Origin: UBA4644 sp900555855
GTDB taxonomy: Bacteria; Bacillota; Clostridia; Oscillospirales; Butyricicoccaceae
Assembly: GCA_052289195.1 (NCBI GenBank)
Contig: DAWAJD010000007.1
Coordinates: 4,135 to 68,134 of the forward strand
Length of the DNA: 64,000 bases
Direction of reading: 5' to 3'
The notes under the pieces were generated by a model, which ran no database searches, was not told the DNA's origin, and saw only the letters and a program-made list of their open reading frames with translations. This document shows, in pieces, positions 41,125 through 50,672 of the stretch (position 1 is the first letter of the stretch; the number at the start of each line of letters is the position of its first letter). Position numbers and translations under genes: made by a program.

Positions 41125-42944
41125 GTGAGCTCCTCCTTCAGATGATGATAGACGGCTTCTGCCACGGCCTGCGGCAGGACCTGCTGCAGCTCCTCCAGCG
41201 AAGCCTCGCGGATGGCCCGCACCGTGCCGAACCGCTTCAGCAGGGCCTTTTCCCGCACGGGGCCAAGCCCGGGGATGTTTTCCAGCGACGATTTCCGCAT
41301 CTGCCGGCCCCGCAGGCTGCGATGGTATTCGATGGCAAAGCGGTGGGTCTCCTCCTGGATCCGGCCGATGAGGGCAAAGACTGCCGGCGTCGCGGCAATG
41401 CCGATCTCCCTGCCGTCTGCGGAGACCAACGCCCGGGTGCGGTGGTGGCTGTCCTTGACCATGCCGTAGACGGGGATGTCCAGCTTTCTGGCCCGGAGCT
41501 GCTCCAGCGCCATTTTGGTCTGGCCTGCGCCGCCGTCGATGAGCAAAAGGTCCGGCAGGGGCAAAAAGCCCTCGTCCCCCGCCAGCGCCCGGTCCAGCCT
41601 GCGGCCCAGGACCTCATACATGGCGCCGTAGTCGTCGCCGCCGGCGGCGGTCTTGATCTTATACTTTTTATAGGCGCTCTTCAGCGGCCTGCCGCTGCGG
41701 AACACAGTCATGGAAGCCACCGGATCCGTCCCGGCGGTGTTGGAGATGTCATAGGCCTCCATCCGCACAGGCGGAGCCGCCAGCCCCAGCATCTGCTGCA
41801 AAAGCTGCAGGGTCTTCCCTGTGCGTTCCTCCGCCGCTTCCGCTTCCTTGAGCTCCAGCTGCGCGTTGTCCATGGCCAGCTGGACCTCCCTGCGCTTTTC
41901 GCCCCGCTGGGGCAGCAGCAGGGTGCAGCGGCTCTCCCGCAGGTCGGAGAGATAATCCTCCATGGCCTGCTGGTTTTCGATCTCATGGGAAAGGCAGACG
42001 GTCCTTGGCGCCCAGTTCAGCTGGGTATAATACTGCTGCAGAAAGCTCTCCAGCGCGTCGGGCGCGTCGCCCTCGTCCAGACCGTCCAGAAAGACCGATC
42101 TCCGGTCTACCAAAACGCCGCCTTTATAGGAGAGCCGGACGATGCAGGCCCGGCTGCCCCGCAGGGCAAAGGCCACCGCATCGGTATCTGCTCCGCCGGC
42201 CACCACCGCGATCCGCAGCTGCCGCAGCCGCTGGACGGCGCGGATCCTGTCGCGAAAAGCGGCGGCCTGTTCAAAGGCCAGCTGCTCCGCCGCCAGCTCC
42301 ATGCTCTGCTGGAGCTGGGCCTCCAGCTCCTCGCTCTTCCCCTCCAGCACCTGGATACACTGGCGGATCAGTTCCTGATAATCCTCCGGCGAGAGCCTTC
42401 CCGTGCAGACGCCGCAGCATTTTTTCATGTCCAGCTGCAGGCAGGGGCGCTCCTTGCCGATGTCCCGGGGGAAGCGGCGGCTGCAGCTGGGCAGCAGAAA
42501 GGTCTCGGAAAGGAGACGGATGGCCTGATTGGCCGTCCCCCGTCCGCCGTAGGGGCCGAAATACCGGGCGCCGTCCCGCTCCCGCTTGCCGGCGACGGTG
42601 GGCCTTGGATAGTCTTCCCGGCCGATGCGGATGAAGGGATAGCCCTTGTCGTCCTTCAGCAGGATATTGTATTTGGGCTTGTATTTTTTGATCAGCGTGT
42701 TTTCCAGCAGCAGGGCGTCCAGCTCGGAGGAGGCAAAAATCGTCTCAAAATGGTCGATGTTGGAGACCATCCGCCGGGTCTTCACCGTGTGAGACGCCAG
42801 ATCGGCAAAATACTGGCTCACCCGGCTGCGCAGGCTTTTGGCCTTGCCCACATAGATCACCGTCCCCGTCCGGTCGTGCATCAGATAGACGCCGGGCAGC
42901 TGGGGCAGACGATGTGCCTTATCCTTCAGCTCTTCAAAGGTCAT
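41121..42944 (-). CDS. uvrC: Excinuclease ABC subunit C
   Basis: 607 residues. Order of domains: GIY-YIG nuclease (LPGVYLMHDRTGTVIYVGKA, near 12-31), a Cys-rich segment (CLQLDMKKCCGVCTG), UVR region near 205-240, RNase H-like nuclease (MEAYDISNTAGTD; LLIDGGAGQTKMALEQL), and C-terminal HhH2 (NIPGLGPVREKALLKRFG). It makes both incisions in nucleotide-excision repair. ATG 42944 has GGAG 6 bases upstream; a TTG four codons earlier overlaps that site. Confidence 0.96.
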   Translation of the reverse strand: MTFEELKDKAHRLPQLPGVYLMHDRTGTVIYVGKAKSLRSRVSQYFADLASHTVKTRRMVSNIDHFETIFASSELDALLLENTLIKKYKPKYNILLKDDKGYPFIRIGREDYPRPTVAGKRERDGARYFGPYGGRGTANQAIRLLSETFLLPSCSRRFPRDIGKERPCLQLDMKKCCGVCTGRLSPEDYQELIRQCIQVLEGKSEELEAQLQQSMELAAEQLAFEQAAAFRDRIRAVQRLRQLRIAVVAGGADTDAVAFALRGSRACIVRLSYKGGVLVDRRSVFLDGLDEGDAPDALESFLQQYYTQLNWAPRTVCLSHEIENQQAMEDYLSDLRESRCTLLLPQRGEKRREVQLAMDNAQLELKEAEAAEERTGKTLQLLQQMLGLAAPPVRMEAYDISNTAGTDPVASMTVFRSGRPLKSAYKKYKIKTAAGGDDYGAMYEVLGRRLDRALAGDEGFLPLPDLLLIDGGAGQTKMALEQLRARKLDIPVYGMVKDSHHRTRALVSADGREIGIAATPAVFALIGRIQEETHRFAIEYHRSLRGRQMRKSSLENIPGLGPVREKALLKRFGTVRAIREASLEELQQVLPQAVAEAVYHHLKEELT

Positions 42945-42960
42945 AGCGTTCTCCAATAGT

Positions 42961-42988
42961 AAAAATGCGTCCCGCGACCGGGACGCAT
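42961..42988 (-). terminator. Rho-independent terminator of the HPr gene
   Basis: On the minus strand a nine-base stem ATGCGTCCC / GGGACGCAT followed by TTTTT. It ends the HPr unit just upstream of uvrC. Confidence 0.88.
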
Positions 42989-43010
42989 GGATTGTTGGCG
43001 CTCAGCAAAA

Positions 43011-43274
43011 TTATTCGCCGAAATTGCTTTCGATCAGCTCGCAAAGCGCATTGACGGCTTCTGTCTCATCAGGGCCTTCAGCGGAAATGGTGATCGTGCT
43101 TCCTTTGGTGATGCCCAGCGACAAAACGCCCAGAAGACTCTTGGCGTTGACCTTGCGCTCAGCCTTTTCCACCATCATCGTACTCCGAAATTCATTGGCT
43201 TTCTGGATAAAAAAAGTTGCAGGTCTCGCATAAAGACCGGTCTGATTCGTTACGGTGACTTCTTTAGAAAACAT
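43011..43274 (-). CDS. HPr-family protein with Tyr at the catalytic histidine position
   Basis: 87 residues, HPr/Crh length. The conserved active-site segment reads NQTGLYARPATFF, i.e. Tyr (TAT) where phosphocarrier HPr has His15. The regulatory serine segment is intact: VNAKSLLGVLSLGI (Ser46 position). So it cannot take phosphate from enzyme I in the usual way but could still be a substrate of HPr kinase, like Crh of Bacillus, which has Gln at that place. ATG 43274 is used; an upstream in-frame ATG has no good site. It has its own promoter and terminator. Confidence 0.9.
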   Translation of the reverse strand: MFSKEVTVTNQTGLYARPATFFIQKANEFRSTMMVEKAERKVNAKSLLGVLSLGITKGSTITISAEGPDETEAVNALCELIESNFGE

Positions 43275-43312
43275 AAGCATCCTCGCTTCCTTCATATTCG
43301 TTCTCTTTTATT

Positions 43313-43341
43313 ATGATACCAAAGTTTTGCCAAAATGGCAA
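43313..43341 (-). promoter_or_regulatory. Promoter of the HPr-like gene
   Basis: On the minus strand TTGCCA (43341-43336), 17-base spacer, TATCAT (43318-43313), about 38 bases upstream of the start. Confidence 0.7.
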
Positions 43342-43436
43342 TGCCAAATTTCTATCAAAATTCACAAAAGCGCCTTGGAGGTCTTTTACTTCCTGCGGAA
43401 AAACTACAGAAATTCGCCGCCTGCGCCGCGCAAGGC

Positions 43437-45825
43437 TCATTTTTTCAGGGTGGCGATGGTAACGCCGTTCTCCCCTTCGCCGTAAACGCCTAAGCGGAAG
43501 CTCTTTACCTGCGGATGGCTGCGCAGCCGGGCCTGCACCCGCTGGCGCAGGACGCCGGTCCCCTTGCCGTGGATGATGGTGACGGTCTCCAGATGGAGCC
43601 GGACGGCGTTGTCCAGAAACTGATCCAGCTCCAGGATGGCTTCGTCGCCGCTTTCGCCCCGCAGATCCAGCTCGGCCGTGGCGTTTTGCGGCGCGGAGAG
43701 CCTTGCGCCGCCGNNNNNNNNNNGAACGGAGCGGCTCCTTCTTTTCCGGCTTGGCGTCTTCCATCAGCTGCAGCTCCCGGGGCTCCACCTGGATCTTCAG
43801 GATGCCCGCCTGGACCTTGACCTTTTCGCCGGGCTTCGGCGTCTCCAAAACGGTGCCGCGGGTGTGGGTGGAGACGATCTCCACCGTGTCCCCCGCCTTC
43901 AGCGGCCGGGGCAGCGGCATGGCCTTCCGTTCCGCCCGCTGGGAAAGGGTCTTCTTCTCCGCTTCTGAAAGGGCCCCGCGGAAGATCGCCCGGGCGGCGG
44001 CCAGATTGGCGTCCTTCCCATCGGCGGCCTCCTGCTTGACGCGCTTTGCCTCCTCCAGAACCATTTCGCTGGCGGCGCGGGCATTGTCGATGATCTCCTT
44101 CGCCTTGAGCTTGGCGTCCAGAATGAGCTTCTCCCGCTCGCCCTCCAGCGTTGCCAGACGCTCCTGCGCCCGGCGGTTGGCGGCCTCTGCATCCCGCTGC
44201 TGACGCTCTGCCGCGGCGATGCGGCTCTCCAGACCCTGACGCTTTTCCTCCAGCTTGGTGATCACATCCTCAAATTCCTTGTCCTCCGTGGCAATGAGTC
44301 CGGCGGCAGCCTGAATGATGTCCTCTGGCAGGCCCAAGCGCTGAGAGATGGCAAAGGCGTTGGATTTTCCGGGTACGCCGAAAATCAGTCGATAAGTGGG
44401 CCGCAAGGTCTGCACATCAAACTCACAGGAGGCGTTTTCCACGCCGGGCGTTTCCAGACCGTAGACCTTCAGCTCCGCATAATGGGTGGTGGCGGCCACG
44501 GTACAGCCCATGCCCCGCAGATGCTCAATGATCGACCGGGCCAGCGCCGCGCCCTCCACCGGATCTGTGCCGGCGCCAAGCTCGTCCAGCAGCACCAGCG
44601 TGTGTGCATCTGCTACCTGCAGGATCTCAACGATGGTGCGCATATGGCTGGAAAAGGTGGAAAGCGATTGCTCGATGCTCTGTTCATCGCCGATATCTGC
44701 CAGAATATGTTCAAAAAGGACGATCTGGCTGCCGTCGGAAGCGGGGATCTGCAGGCCGCATTGCGCCATGGCGGTCAAAAGCCCCAGCGTCTTGATGCCG
44801 ACGGTCTTGCCGCCGGTGTTGGGGCCGGTGATGATGACAGTGTCCACCGTCCCGCCGATGCGAAAGCTGATGGGGACGGCCGTATCCGGATCCAGCAGCG
44901 GATGCCGCGCCTTGTTGATCTCCGTCCGGCCGGTCTCCAGCAGACGGGGGCGCATGGCCTTCATCTTATAGGCCAGCTTGCCCCGGGCAAAGATAAAATC
45001 CAGCTGGCAAAGCAGCTCATAGTCCCGGCGGATGGAGCCGGCAAACTGGGCCGTATCGGCGGAAAGCTCCGCCAGAATGCGCTCGATCTCCGCCTTTTCC
45101 TTGCCGTAAAGGATGCGGATATTATTGTTCAGCTCCACCACGGCGGCAGGCTCGATAAAGAGCGTTGCGCCGCTGGCGCTGGTATCGTGGACCATGCCCG
45201 GCATGCTGCTGCGGTATTCTGCCTTCACCGGCACCACAAAGCGGCCGTTGCGCTGCGTAATGATAGAATCCTGCAGGATCTTCTGGTTGGTTTGGGAGGA
45301 TGTGATCTTGTTCAGCACCTCCCGGACCTTGGAGGCCGCCGTCCGGATCTGGCGGCGGATCTGATAAAGCTCTGAGCTGGCATGGTCCGAAATTTCCTCC
45401 TCAGAGATGATGGCGTTTTCAATTTTCTCCTCCAAGAATTTGTTGCCGCTGAGCAGCGTAAAATACTCGTCCAGCGAGGTCTCCGTCTGCCGGCGCTCCT
45501 CCCGGTAATTCTTCGTGAGCCTTGCGGCCCGGAGCATGGCGCCCACGCCCAGCAGCTCCACGGGATTGAGAAAGCCGCCCTTCTCCGCCCGCTCCAGCGC
45601 GGCGGAGATATCCCGCAGGCCGGAAAAGGCCGGGCTGCCCTGCAGGCCGATGAGCCGGGCCGCATCCTCCGTTTCCTGCTGGAGCTTTTCGCAGAGCTTC
45701 AGGGAAAAGACGGGCCGAAGCTCCCGGCAAAGCTGCTTGGCCGGCTCTGTGGAAGCCTCTTGGGCCAGCAGCTCCAGGATCTTGGGCAGCTCGATGGTCT
45801 GATAGGATCGTTCCTGTAATGTCAT
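43437..45825 (-). CDS. mutS2: MutS2 family ATPase/endonuclease (interrupted by gap)
   Basis: About 795 residues when the gap is closed. It has the MutS core ATPase (GPNTGGKTVGIKTLGLL, then LVLLDELGAGTDPVEGAALA), a long coiled coil (about 510-620) and a C-terminal Smr nuclease domain (AELDLRGE, IIHGKGTGVLRQRV). The Smr part continues in another frame after the N run and stops at 43437. MutS2 acts in recombination control and, in Bacillus, on collided ribosomes. It overlaps recO by 4 bases and is the last gene of the yqfC-to-mutS2 operon. Confidence 0.94.
43714..43723. other. Assembly gap (10 N) inside mutS2
   Basis: The MutS2 frame shifts across the N run; 9 or 12 missing bases would restore it between EPLR and GGARLSAPQNA. 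Confidence 0.95.
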
Positions 45826-46577
45826 TCTGTTTCACCTACGCTTTTATAAAAATCCAAAGTGCGAAAGCTCCGTTCCAGCTTGGTGAGCAGATAGCTTTCG
45901 CTGAAATTGCCCAGGCGGCGGAGATCCTCCTCGCCCAGCGTAAAGGAAAATAGCTTTTTCAGGTCGCAGCGCAGCAGATATCTGGCTGCCGCCAGCGCGC
46001 CGGGCGTCAGCTCCGTCTGCCGGCCGGAAGCCCCGGGCAGCGAACAGGCCCTGCAGCGGATCACGCCGGCCTCCAGCACTGCCACAGGCCGCACCGGCTC
46101 TGCCCTGCCGCAGACTGCGCAGCCGGAAAGCTCCGGTGCATAGCCGGCAAGCGTCATATACCGCAGCTCAAAGGCGGCCTTGACGATCTTTTCCGGCGCA
46201 AGCCCGTGGGAGAGGGCGTAAAGACAGTTCAGCGCCAGACGCAGAAGCTGCTCCCCGCCGGGGGCGTCCTCCGCTTCCGTGGCCAGGACCTCCGCCAGAT
46301 AAGAAGCCAGCGCAAGGGCGGAAAGCCGGCTCTGCAGGCCGGAAAACTGCTGCTGCACCTCTGCTTCCTGCAGGGTGAGCCGGCCCCGGCTCTCATAAAG
46401 GGTCATCTGCGAAAATGTAAAAAGCTGGGAAGCCGCTCGCAGGCGGCTCCCCTTCCGGCTGGCGCCTCTGGCCTTGACGGTGAGGCAGCCCCGGCTGTCC
46501 GTCAGGACGGTCAGGATCTGATCCGCCTCTTTATAGTTCACGCTGCGGAGGGTCAGTCCGCTCACGGTTTGAAACAT
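45822..46577 (-). CDS. recO: DNA repair protein RecO
   Basis: 251 residues. N-terminal OB-fold (GLTLRSVNYKEADQILTVLT), helical middle and a zinc site with CAVC and CRAC. It loads RecA at gaps with RecR. The ATG at 46577 has GGAGGG with 6-base spacing; an ATG two codons earlier touches the site. The start lies inside yqzL (47-base overlap). Confidence 0.93.
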   Translation of the reverse strand: MFQTVSGLTLRSVNYKEADQILTVLTDSRGCLTVKARGASRKGSRLRAASQLFTFSQMTLYESRGRLTLQEAEVQQQFSGLQSRLSALALASYLAEVLATEAEDAPGGEQLLRLALNCLYALSHGLAPEKIVKAAFELRYMTLAGYAPELSGCAVCGRAEPVRPVAVLEAGVIRCRACSLPGASGRQTELTPGALAAARYLLRCDLKKLFSFTLGEEDLRRLGNFSESYLLTKLERSFRTLDFYKSVGETE

Positions 46578-46665
46578 GCCCATCCCTCCGTCTGCACTGG
46601 GCGTAGTAATTATAGACCTGTGGCAGGCCGGTCCGGACAAAAAGCTCCCACATGGCGTCGCGCAT
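46531..46665 (-). CDS. yqzL: YqzL family small protein
   Basis: 44 residues: MRDAMWELFVRTGLPQVYNY, matching the YqzL pattern MRDxxWxxFxxTGxxxxY. AGGTGAT ribosome binding site. It lies between era and recO, its position in other Firmicutes, and overlaps recO by 47 bases in another frame. Function unknown. Confidence 0.8.
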   Translation of the reverse strand: MRDAMWELFVRTGLPQVYNYYAQCRRRDGHVSNRERTDPPQREL

Positions 46666-46730
46666 CCTATCACCTCACCCTTTAGGATGGGCAGAAGCGC
46701 GCCGCTTTCCTCAGGAAAATATCCCCTGCC

Positions 46731-47621
46731 TTACCGGTCCTCCGAATAGCCGAAGTTGCGGATCTGGGCGGGGTTGTTGCGCCAGTCCTCCTTGACCTTG
46801 ACCCAGAGCTGCAGGAATACCCGGCAGTCCAGCAGCGCCTCGATCTCCGGCCGGGCAGAAGCGCCCACCTTCTTCAGCATGGCGCCGTTTTTGCCAATGA
46901 TAATGCCCTTATGGGTCTTGCGTTCACAGTAGATGACAGCGGAGATATGCTCCACGCCGTTTTCCTCCTTCATGGCCTCGATCTCCACCGCCGTCCCGTG
47001 GGGGACCTCCTTGTCCAGATTCTGCAGCAGCTTTTCCCGGATGATCTCTGCGATGAGCTGCCGCTCCGGCTGGTCGGAGACCATGCCGTCGGGAAACAGC
47101 TGGGGCGATTCGAAGCAGAGCTTCTTCAGCTCCTCCTTCAGCACATCCAGCCCGTCGCCCTGCCGGGCGCTGACGGGCACCACGGCGGCAAAATCGTAGG
47201 CCGCCGAATAGGCCGCCATCACCGCCAGCAGCGTTTCCTTCTCCACGGAATCGATCTTGTTGATCACCAGCACCGCTGGCAGCGCATATTCCTTCAGCTT
47301 GTCGATGAGCAGCTGCTCCGGGATGCCGATCCGGGCAACAGGCTCCACCAACAGCAGCACCGTGTCCACATCGGTGACGGTGTCGTTGATGATCTTTACC
47401 ATATAGTCGCCCAGCCGGGTCTTGGGCTTGTGCAGGCCCGGCGTGTCCAGAAAGATCATCTGGCAGCCGTCTTCATTGAGGACGCCGGTGATCCGGGTGC
47501 GGGTGGTCTGGGGCTTGTCCGAGACGATGGCGACCTTGGTGCCACAGAGGGCGTTGGTCAGCGTGGATTTGCCCACATTGGGCCGGCCCACCACCGAAAA
47601 AATACCGGTTTTCGTGATCAT
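46731..47621 (-). CDS. era: GTPase Era
   Basis: 296 residues. GTPase motifs: G1 GRPNVGKSTLTNALCG, G2 TTRTRITG, G3 DTPGLHKPK, G4 NKID. The C-terminal KH domain holds KGIIIGKNGAMLKKVG. Era binds 16S rRNA and matures the 30S subunit. It overlaps ybeY by 4 bases, a classic pairing. Confidence 0.98.
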   Translation of the reverse strand: MITKTGIFSVVGRPNVGKSTLTNALCGTKVAIVSDKPQTTRTRITGVLNEDGCQMIFLDTPGLHKPKTRLGDYMVKIINDTVTDVDTVLLLVEPVARIGIPEQLLIDKLKEYALPAVLVINKIDSVEKETLLAVMAAYSAAYDFAAVVPVSARQGDGLDVLKEELKKLCFESPQLFPDGMVSDQPERQLIAEIIREKLLQNLDKEVPHGTAVEIEAMKEENGVEHISAVIYCERKTHKGIIIGKNGAMLKKVGASARPEIEALLDCRVFLQLWVKVKEDWRNNPAQIRNFGYSEDR

Positions 47622-48139
47622 GCTTCCGTTCCTTTCTCCGCTTGCTCTGCCGTCTGGCGGGTCAGGCTCAGCCGGGCCAGGATCTCCTCCTCCTTCGCCC
47701 GCATGGCGGCCTTTTCCTCGCCCTCGTCCACATGGTCATAGCCCAGCAGATGGAGCATGCTGTGTACCGTCAGATAGGCGCATTCCCGCGCCAGCCCATG
47801 GCCGTATTCCGCCGCCTGGGCCCGGGCGTGCTCCAGCGAAAGGATCATGTCCCCCAGCGGCACCAGCCCCGTGACGGGATCCAGCAGCTCCTCCAGCGGC
47901 TCCCGGGGCTCGCCCCGGTAAAAATCGTTCAGGGGAAAGGACAGCACATCCGTGCTGCGATCCACCTGGCGGTAGTCCCGGTTATAGGCCCGGATGCCCT
48001 CGTCGTCGGTAACGGTGACGGTCACCTGACCGTCAAAGCCGTAATCAAAGGCGGAAAAGGCCGCCTTCGCCGCCAGACGGATCAGCTTCGCCGCGCCGCC
48101 CGCTGCCTCGCCCAAAAGCTCAACCTTTAGTTTTGACAT
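47618..48139 (-). CDS. ybeY: rRNA maturation endoribonuclease YbeY
   Basis: 173 residues from ATG 48139 (GAGGAAA upstream). The zinc-site motif HSMLHLLGYDH near residue 132 is the family signature (usually HGxLHLxGYDH), preceded by STDVLSFPL. It processes rRNA 3' ends and takes part in ribosome quality control. It overlaps phoH by 20 bases. The dgkA/cdd genes that often separate ybeY and era are missing. Confidence 0.96.
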   Translation of the reverse strand: MSKLKVELLGEAAGGAAKLIRLAAKAAFSAFDYGFDGQVTVTVTDDEGIRAYNRDYRQVDRSTDVLSFPLNDFYRGEPREPLEELLDPVTGLVPLGDMILSLEHARAQAAEYGHGLARECAYLTVHSMLHLLGYDHVDEGEEKAAMRAKEEEILARLSLTRQTAEQAEKGTEA

Positions 48140-49133
48140 GATATTTCCTCTTTTCCTTGTCCTTTGGCCCGTTTTTCTGCTTCTGCTCGTCATATTTTTC
48201 ATAGGCCTTGATGATCCGGCTCACCAGCTCATGCCGCACCACATCCTTGTGATCCAGCGTGCAGACCGCGATGTCCTGCAGACCCTGCACCACCTGAACG
48301 GCCTCCTTCAGGCCGGAGCGCTTGCCGTCGGGCAGGTCCACCTGGGTCACATCGCCGGTGATCACCGCCCGGGAGCCGAAGCCGATCCGGGTCAGAAACA
48401 TCTTCATCTGCTCCGGCGTGGTGTTCTGGGCCTCGTCCAGAATGATGAAGGCGTCGTCCAGCGTCCGTCCGCGCATATAGGCCAGCGGCGCCACCTCGAT
48501 ATTGCCCCGCTCCAGATACCGCTGGTAGGCCTCCGGCCCCAGCATATCGAACAGCGCATCGTAAAGGGGCCGCAGATAGGGATCCACCTTGTTCTGCAGG
48601 TCGCCGGGCAAAAAGCCCAGCTTCTCCCCCGCTTCCACCGCCGGCCGGGTGAGGATGATGCGGTTCACCGTCTTCTCCCGAAACGCCGCCACGGCGCAGG
48701 CCACCGCCAGATAGGTCTTGCCCGTTCCTGCCGGGCCGATGCCCAGCGTGACGATGTTTTTCTGGATCGCGTCCACATATTTCTGCTGGCCCACGGTCTT
48801 TGCCTTGACCTGCCGGCCGCGGATGGTGACGCAGATCACATCCTTGCCCATCTGGGCGATCTTATCCTCCTGCCCGTCCCGCACCAGCGAGATCACATAA
48901 TTCACATTCTGCGGGCCGATCTGCTCGCCGCGGACGGCCAGCTGCAGCAGCGCCTCCACCGCAGCCTTTGCGGAAATGACGGCCTCCGGCTCGCCGCAGA
49001 TCTTTAGCTCCGTATCCCGAAACACGATGCTGACGCCGTATTCCTTTTCCAGCAGCTTGATGTTTTCATCAAAGGAGCCGAACAGGTTGATGATATGCTC
49101 CACGCGCCCCACATTGATGATCTGTTCTGTCAT
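48120..49133 (-). CDS. phoH: PhoH family ATPase
   Basis: 337 residues. Walker A is GPAGTGKTYLAVACAVAAF, Walker B DDAFIILDEAQNTTPEQMK; an N-terminal KH-like region precedes. Start MTEQIINVGRVEH at 49133 with AAGGAGAG; longer frames overlap yqfD. PhoH is thought to be an ATP-dependent RNA helicase-like partner of YbeY, consistent with the operon. Confidence 0.95.
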   Translation of the reverse strand: MTEQIINVGRVEHIINLFGSFDENIKLLEKEYGVSIVFRDTELKICGEPEAVISAKAAVEALLQLAVRGEQIGPQNVNYVISLVRDGQEDKIAQMGKDVICVTIRGRQVKAKTVGQQKYVDAIQKNIVTLGIGPAGTGKTYLAVACAVAAFREKTVNRIILTRPAVEAGEKLGFLPGDLQNKVDPYLRPLYDALFDMLGPEAYQRYLERGNIEVAPLAYMRGRTLDDAFIILDEAQNTTPEQMKMFLTRIGFGSRAVITGDVTQVDLPDGKRSGLKEAVQVVQGLQDIAVCTLDHKDVVRHELVSRIIKAYEKYDEQKQKNGPKDKEKRKYHVKTKG

Positions 49134-49147
49134 TGCTTTTTCTCTCC

Positions 49148-50315
49148 TTATTCTGCCGGGGCTTCCACGCCGCAGGTCTCGATAAGCTCTGCCCGCAGCA
49201 CGCCCAGATAAGCGCCCCCGTCGGTCTTCTCCAAAGAAAATGTATGGCCGCAAAGCTCCGCTTCCGGCTTTGCCGCCAGCAGCCTGCGCAGCATCCGCTC
49301 CTCCAGCAGGGCGGAAAGGGTCTCCCGCTCCGGCGTCTGCCCGTCTGGCGTGCCGCGGAAGCGGCGTTCCGTCTCGATCCCCATGGGAAAGCGAAACTCC
49401 TCCTGCAGCTGCAGCAGCTGCGTCTCGATTTGTTTATCATACCACAGCTCCGGCGCTTTTTCAATCTTCTGCAGGGGAAATCTGCGGCTTCCGAACAGAA
49501 GCCAGCGTTCCGGCCGCAGCTCCTCCAAAACGGAGAAGGTCTGAAGCTCTGCGGGGATGGCGGTGCGGATGGTGTAACAGGTCCGGAGGTCCGCTTCCGC
49601 CATGGCATGGACCTTCCGAAGCTCCCCCGCCGCGCCCAGGATCCGGCCCTCGGCGATCCGGTCGCCCGGCTGGATGGCGTCGCCCACCTGAACGCAGGCC
49701 GTCCCCTGCCGCACTCTCAGCCGCAGGATCACGCCGGTCTTATCGGAAAGGATGTCGCAGGGCTCCTCCTGGGGGATGGGCTCTGGGGTCTCCTTCCGCT
49801 CCCAGACCTGAATCAGCGCCTGGGTCCCGCGGAAATTGATTGTAAGGTAAGAAAGCTTGTCACAGCCTCCGATCACATGGTTTCGCAGCTCCCGCACGGA
49901 GAGGCCGGCCCTTCTGGTCCCGGTTTTCAGCCCGGCCTGCTCCAAAAGCTGGAGGATCTCCCCCTGCGTGGTCTCCCGGCAGCCATCCACCCGGATGGTC
50001 CAGACGCAGCCCGTGAGCCAGAGCACCGCCGCNNNNNNNNNNCAGCATCAGCATCCACCGTCCCGTGAGCTTTTTGGCGGCAAAGGGCAGCCCGCGTCTG
50101 CGCAGGATCCGGATGCGGCTGGAGGTCCGGAAGGCGCAGCGGCGCAGGGCGAAAAAATCTCCCGCGGAGATCCAGGCCTGAAACAGATCCGCATCCAGCG
50201 CCTGCACCCTTCGAAAGACCACGCCCTGCCGGGCGCACAGCGTAAAAAAGCGCTCTCCCGCGGCGCTTCGGACCTGAATGAGCAGGCTCCCCCGCAGATC
50301 CTCTTCCCATCTCAT
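49148..50315 (-). CDS. yqfD: Sporulation protein YqfD (interrupted by gap)
   Basis: About 389 residues when the gap is closed. The N-terminal part (RGSLLIQVRSAAGERFFTL, then RCAFRTSSRIRILRRRG) and a membrane segment lie before the N run; the FTsQ-like extracytoplasmic part (IRVDGCRETTQGEILQLLEQ) and the rest come after it in another frame. YqfC and YqfD are sigma-E sporulation proteins. It overlaps yqfC by 4 bases and precedes phoH by 14. Confidence 0.9.
50033..50042. other. Assembly gap (10 N) inside yqfD
   Basis: Falls in the membrane segment between RWMLML and the following LWLTGCVW; 9 or 12 missing bases would restore the frame. Confidence 0.95.
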
Positions 50316-50617
50316 TCTGTCCGCTCCCGATATTGATATTCCACGGAAAAGATCTGTCCGCCGATGCAGATGCAGTCGCTGTCCATGGCGCGCAGCAGCA
50401 TTCGGTCGCCGGTGACGCAGATCTCAAAGGGCCTTGCCGCAACGCGGATCCTTGCTTCGCCATATTCCAAAAGGCCTTGATGCCGCTGGATCGTCAGCTG
50501 GCGGTCGCCGTCCAGAGTCAGCTGCGGGGCCGCTTCGTCCAGCTGCTGGGGCAGGGCCATGGCCGCTCTCAGCCGCTGCCGCAGCCCTGCCGTTTCTTTT
50601 TGCTTTTGTTCCATCAT
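50312..50617 (-). CDS. yqfC: Sporulation protein YqfC
   Basis: 101 residues, YabP/YqfC family: PQLTLDGDRQLTIQRHQGLLEY and ICVTGDRMLLRAM are the conserved strands, ending IFSVEYQYRE. AAGGAG ribosome binding site 6 bases before ATG 50617. It leads the yqfC-yqfD-phoH-ybeY-era-yqzL-recO-mutS2 run. Confidence 0.9.
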   Translation of the reverse strand: MMEQKQKETAGLRQRLRAAMALPQQLDEAAPQLTLDGDRQLTIQRHQGLLEYGEARIRVAARPFEICVTGDRMLLRAMDSDCICIGGQIFSVEYQYRERTE

Positions 50618-50672
50618 GAGGGCTCCTTTCCCGGAATATCCTACAGCAGTATATCAGGAAAAGAGGGATCCC

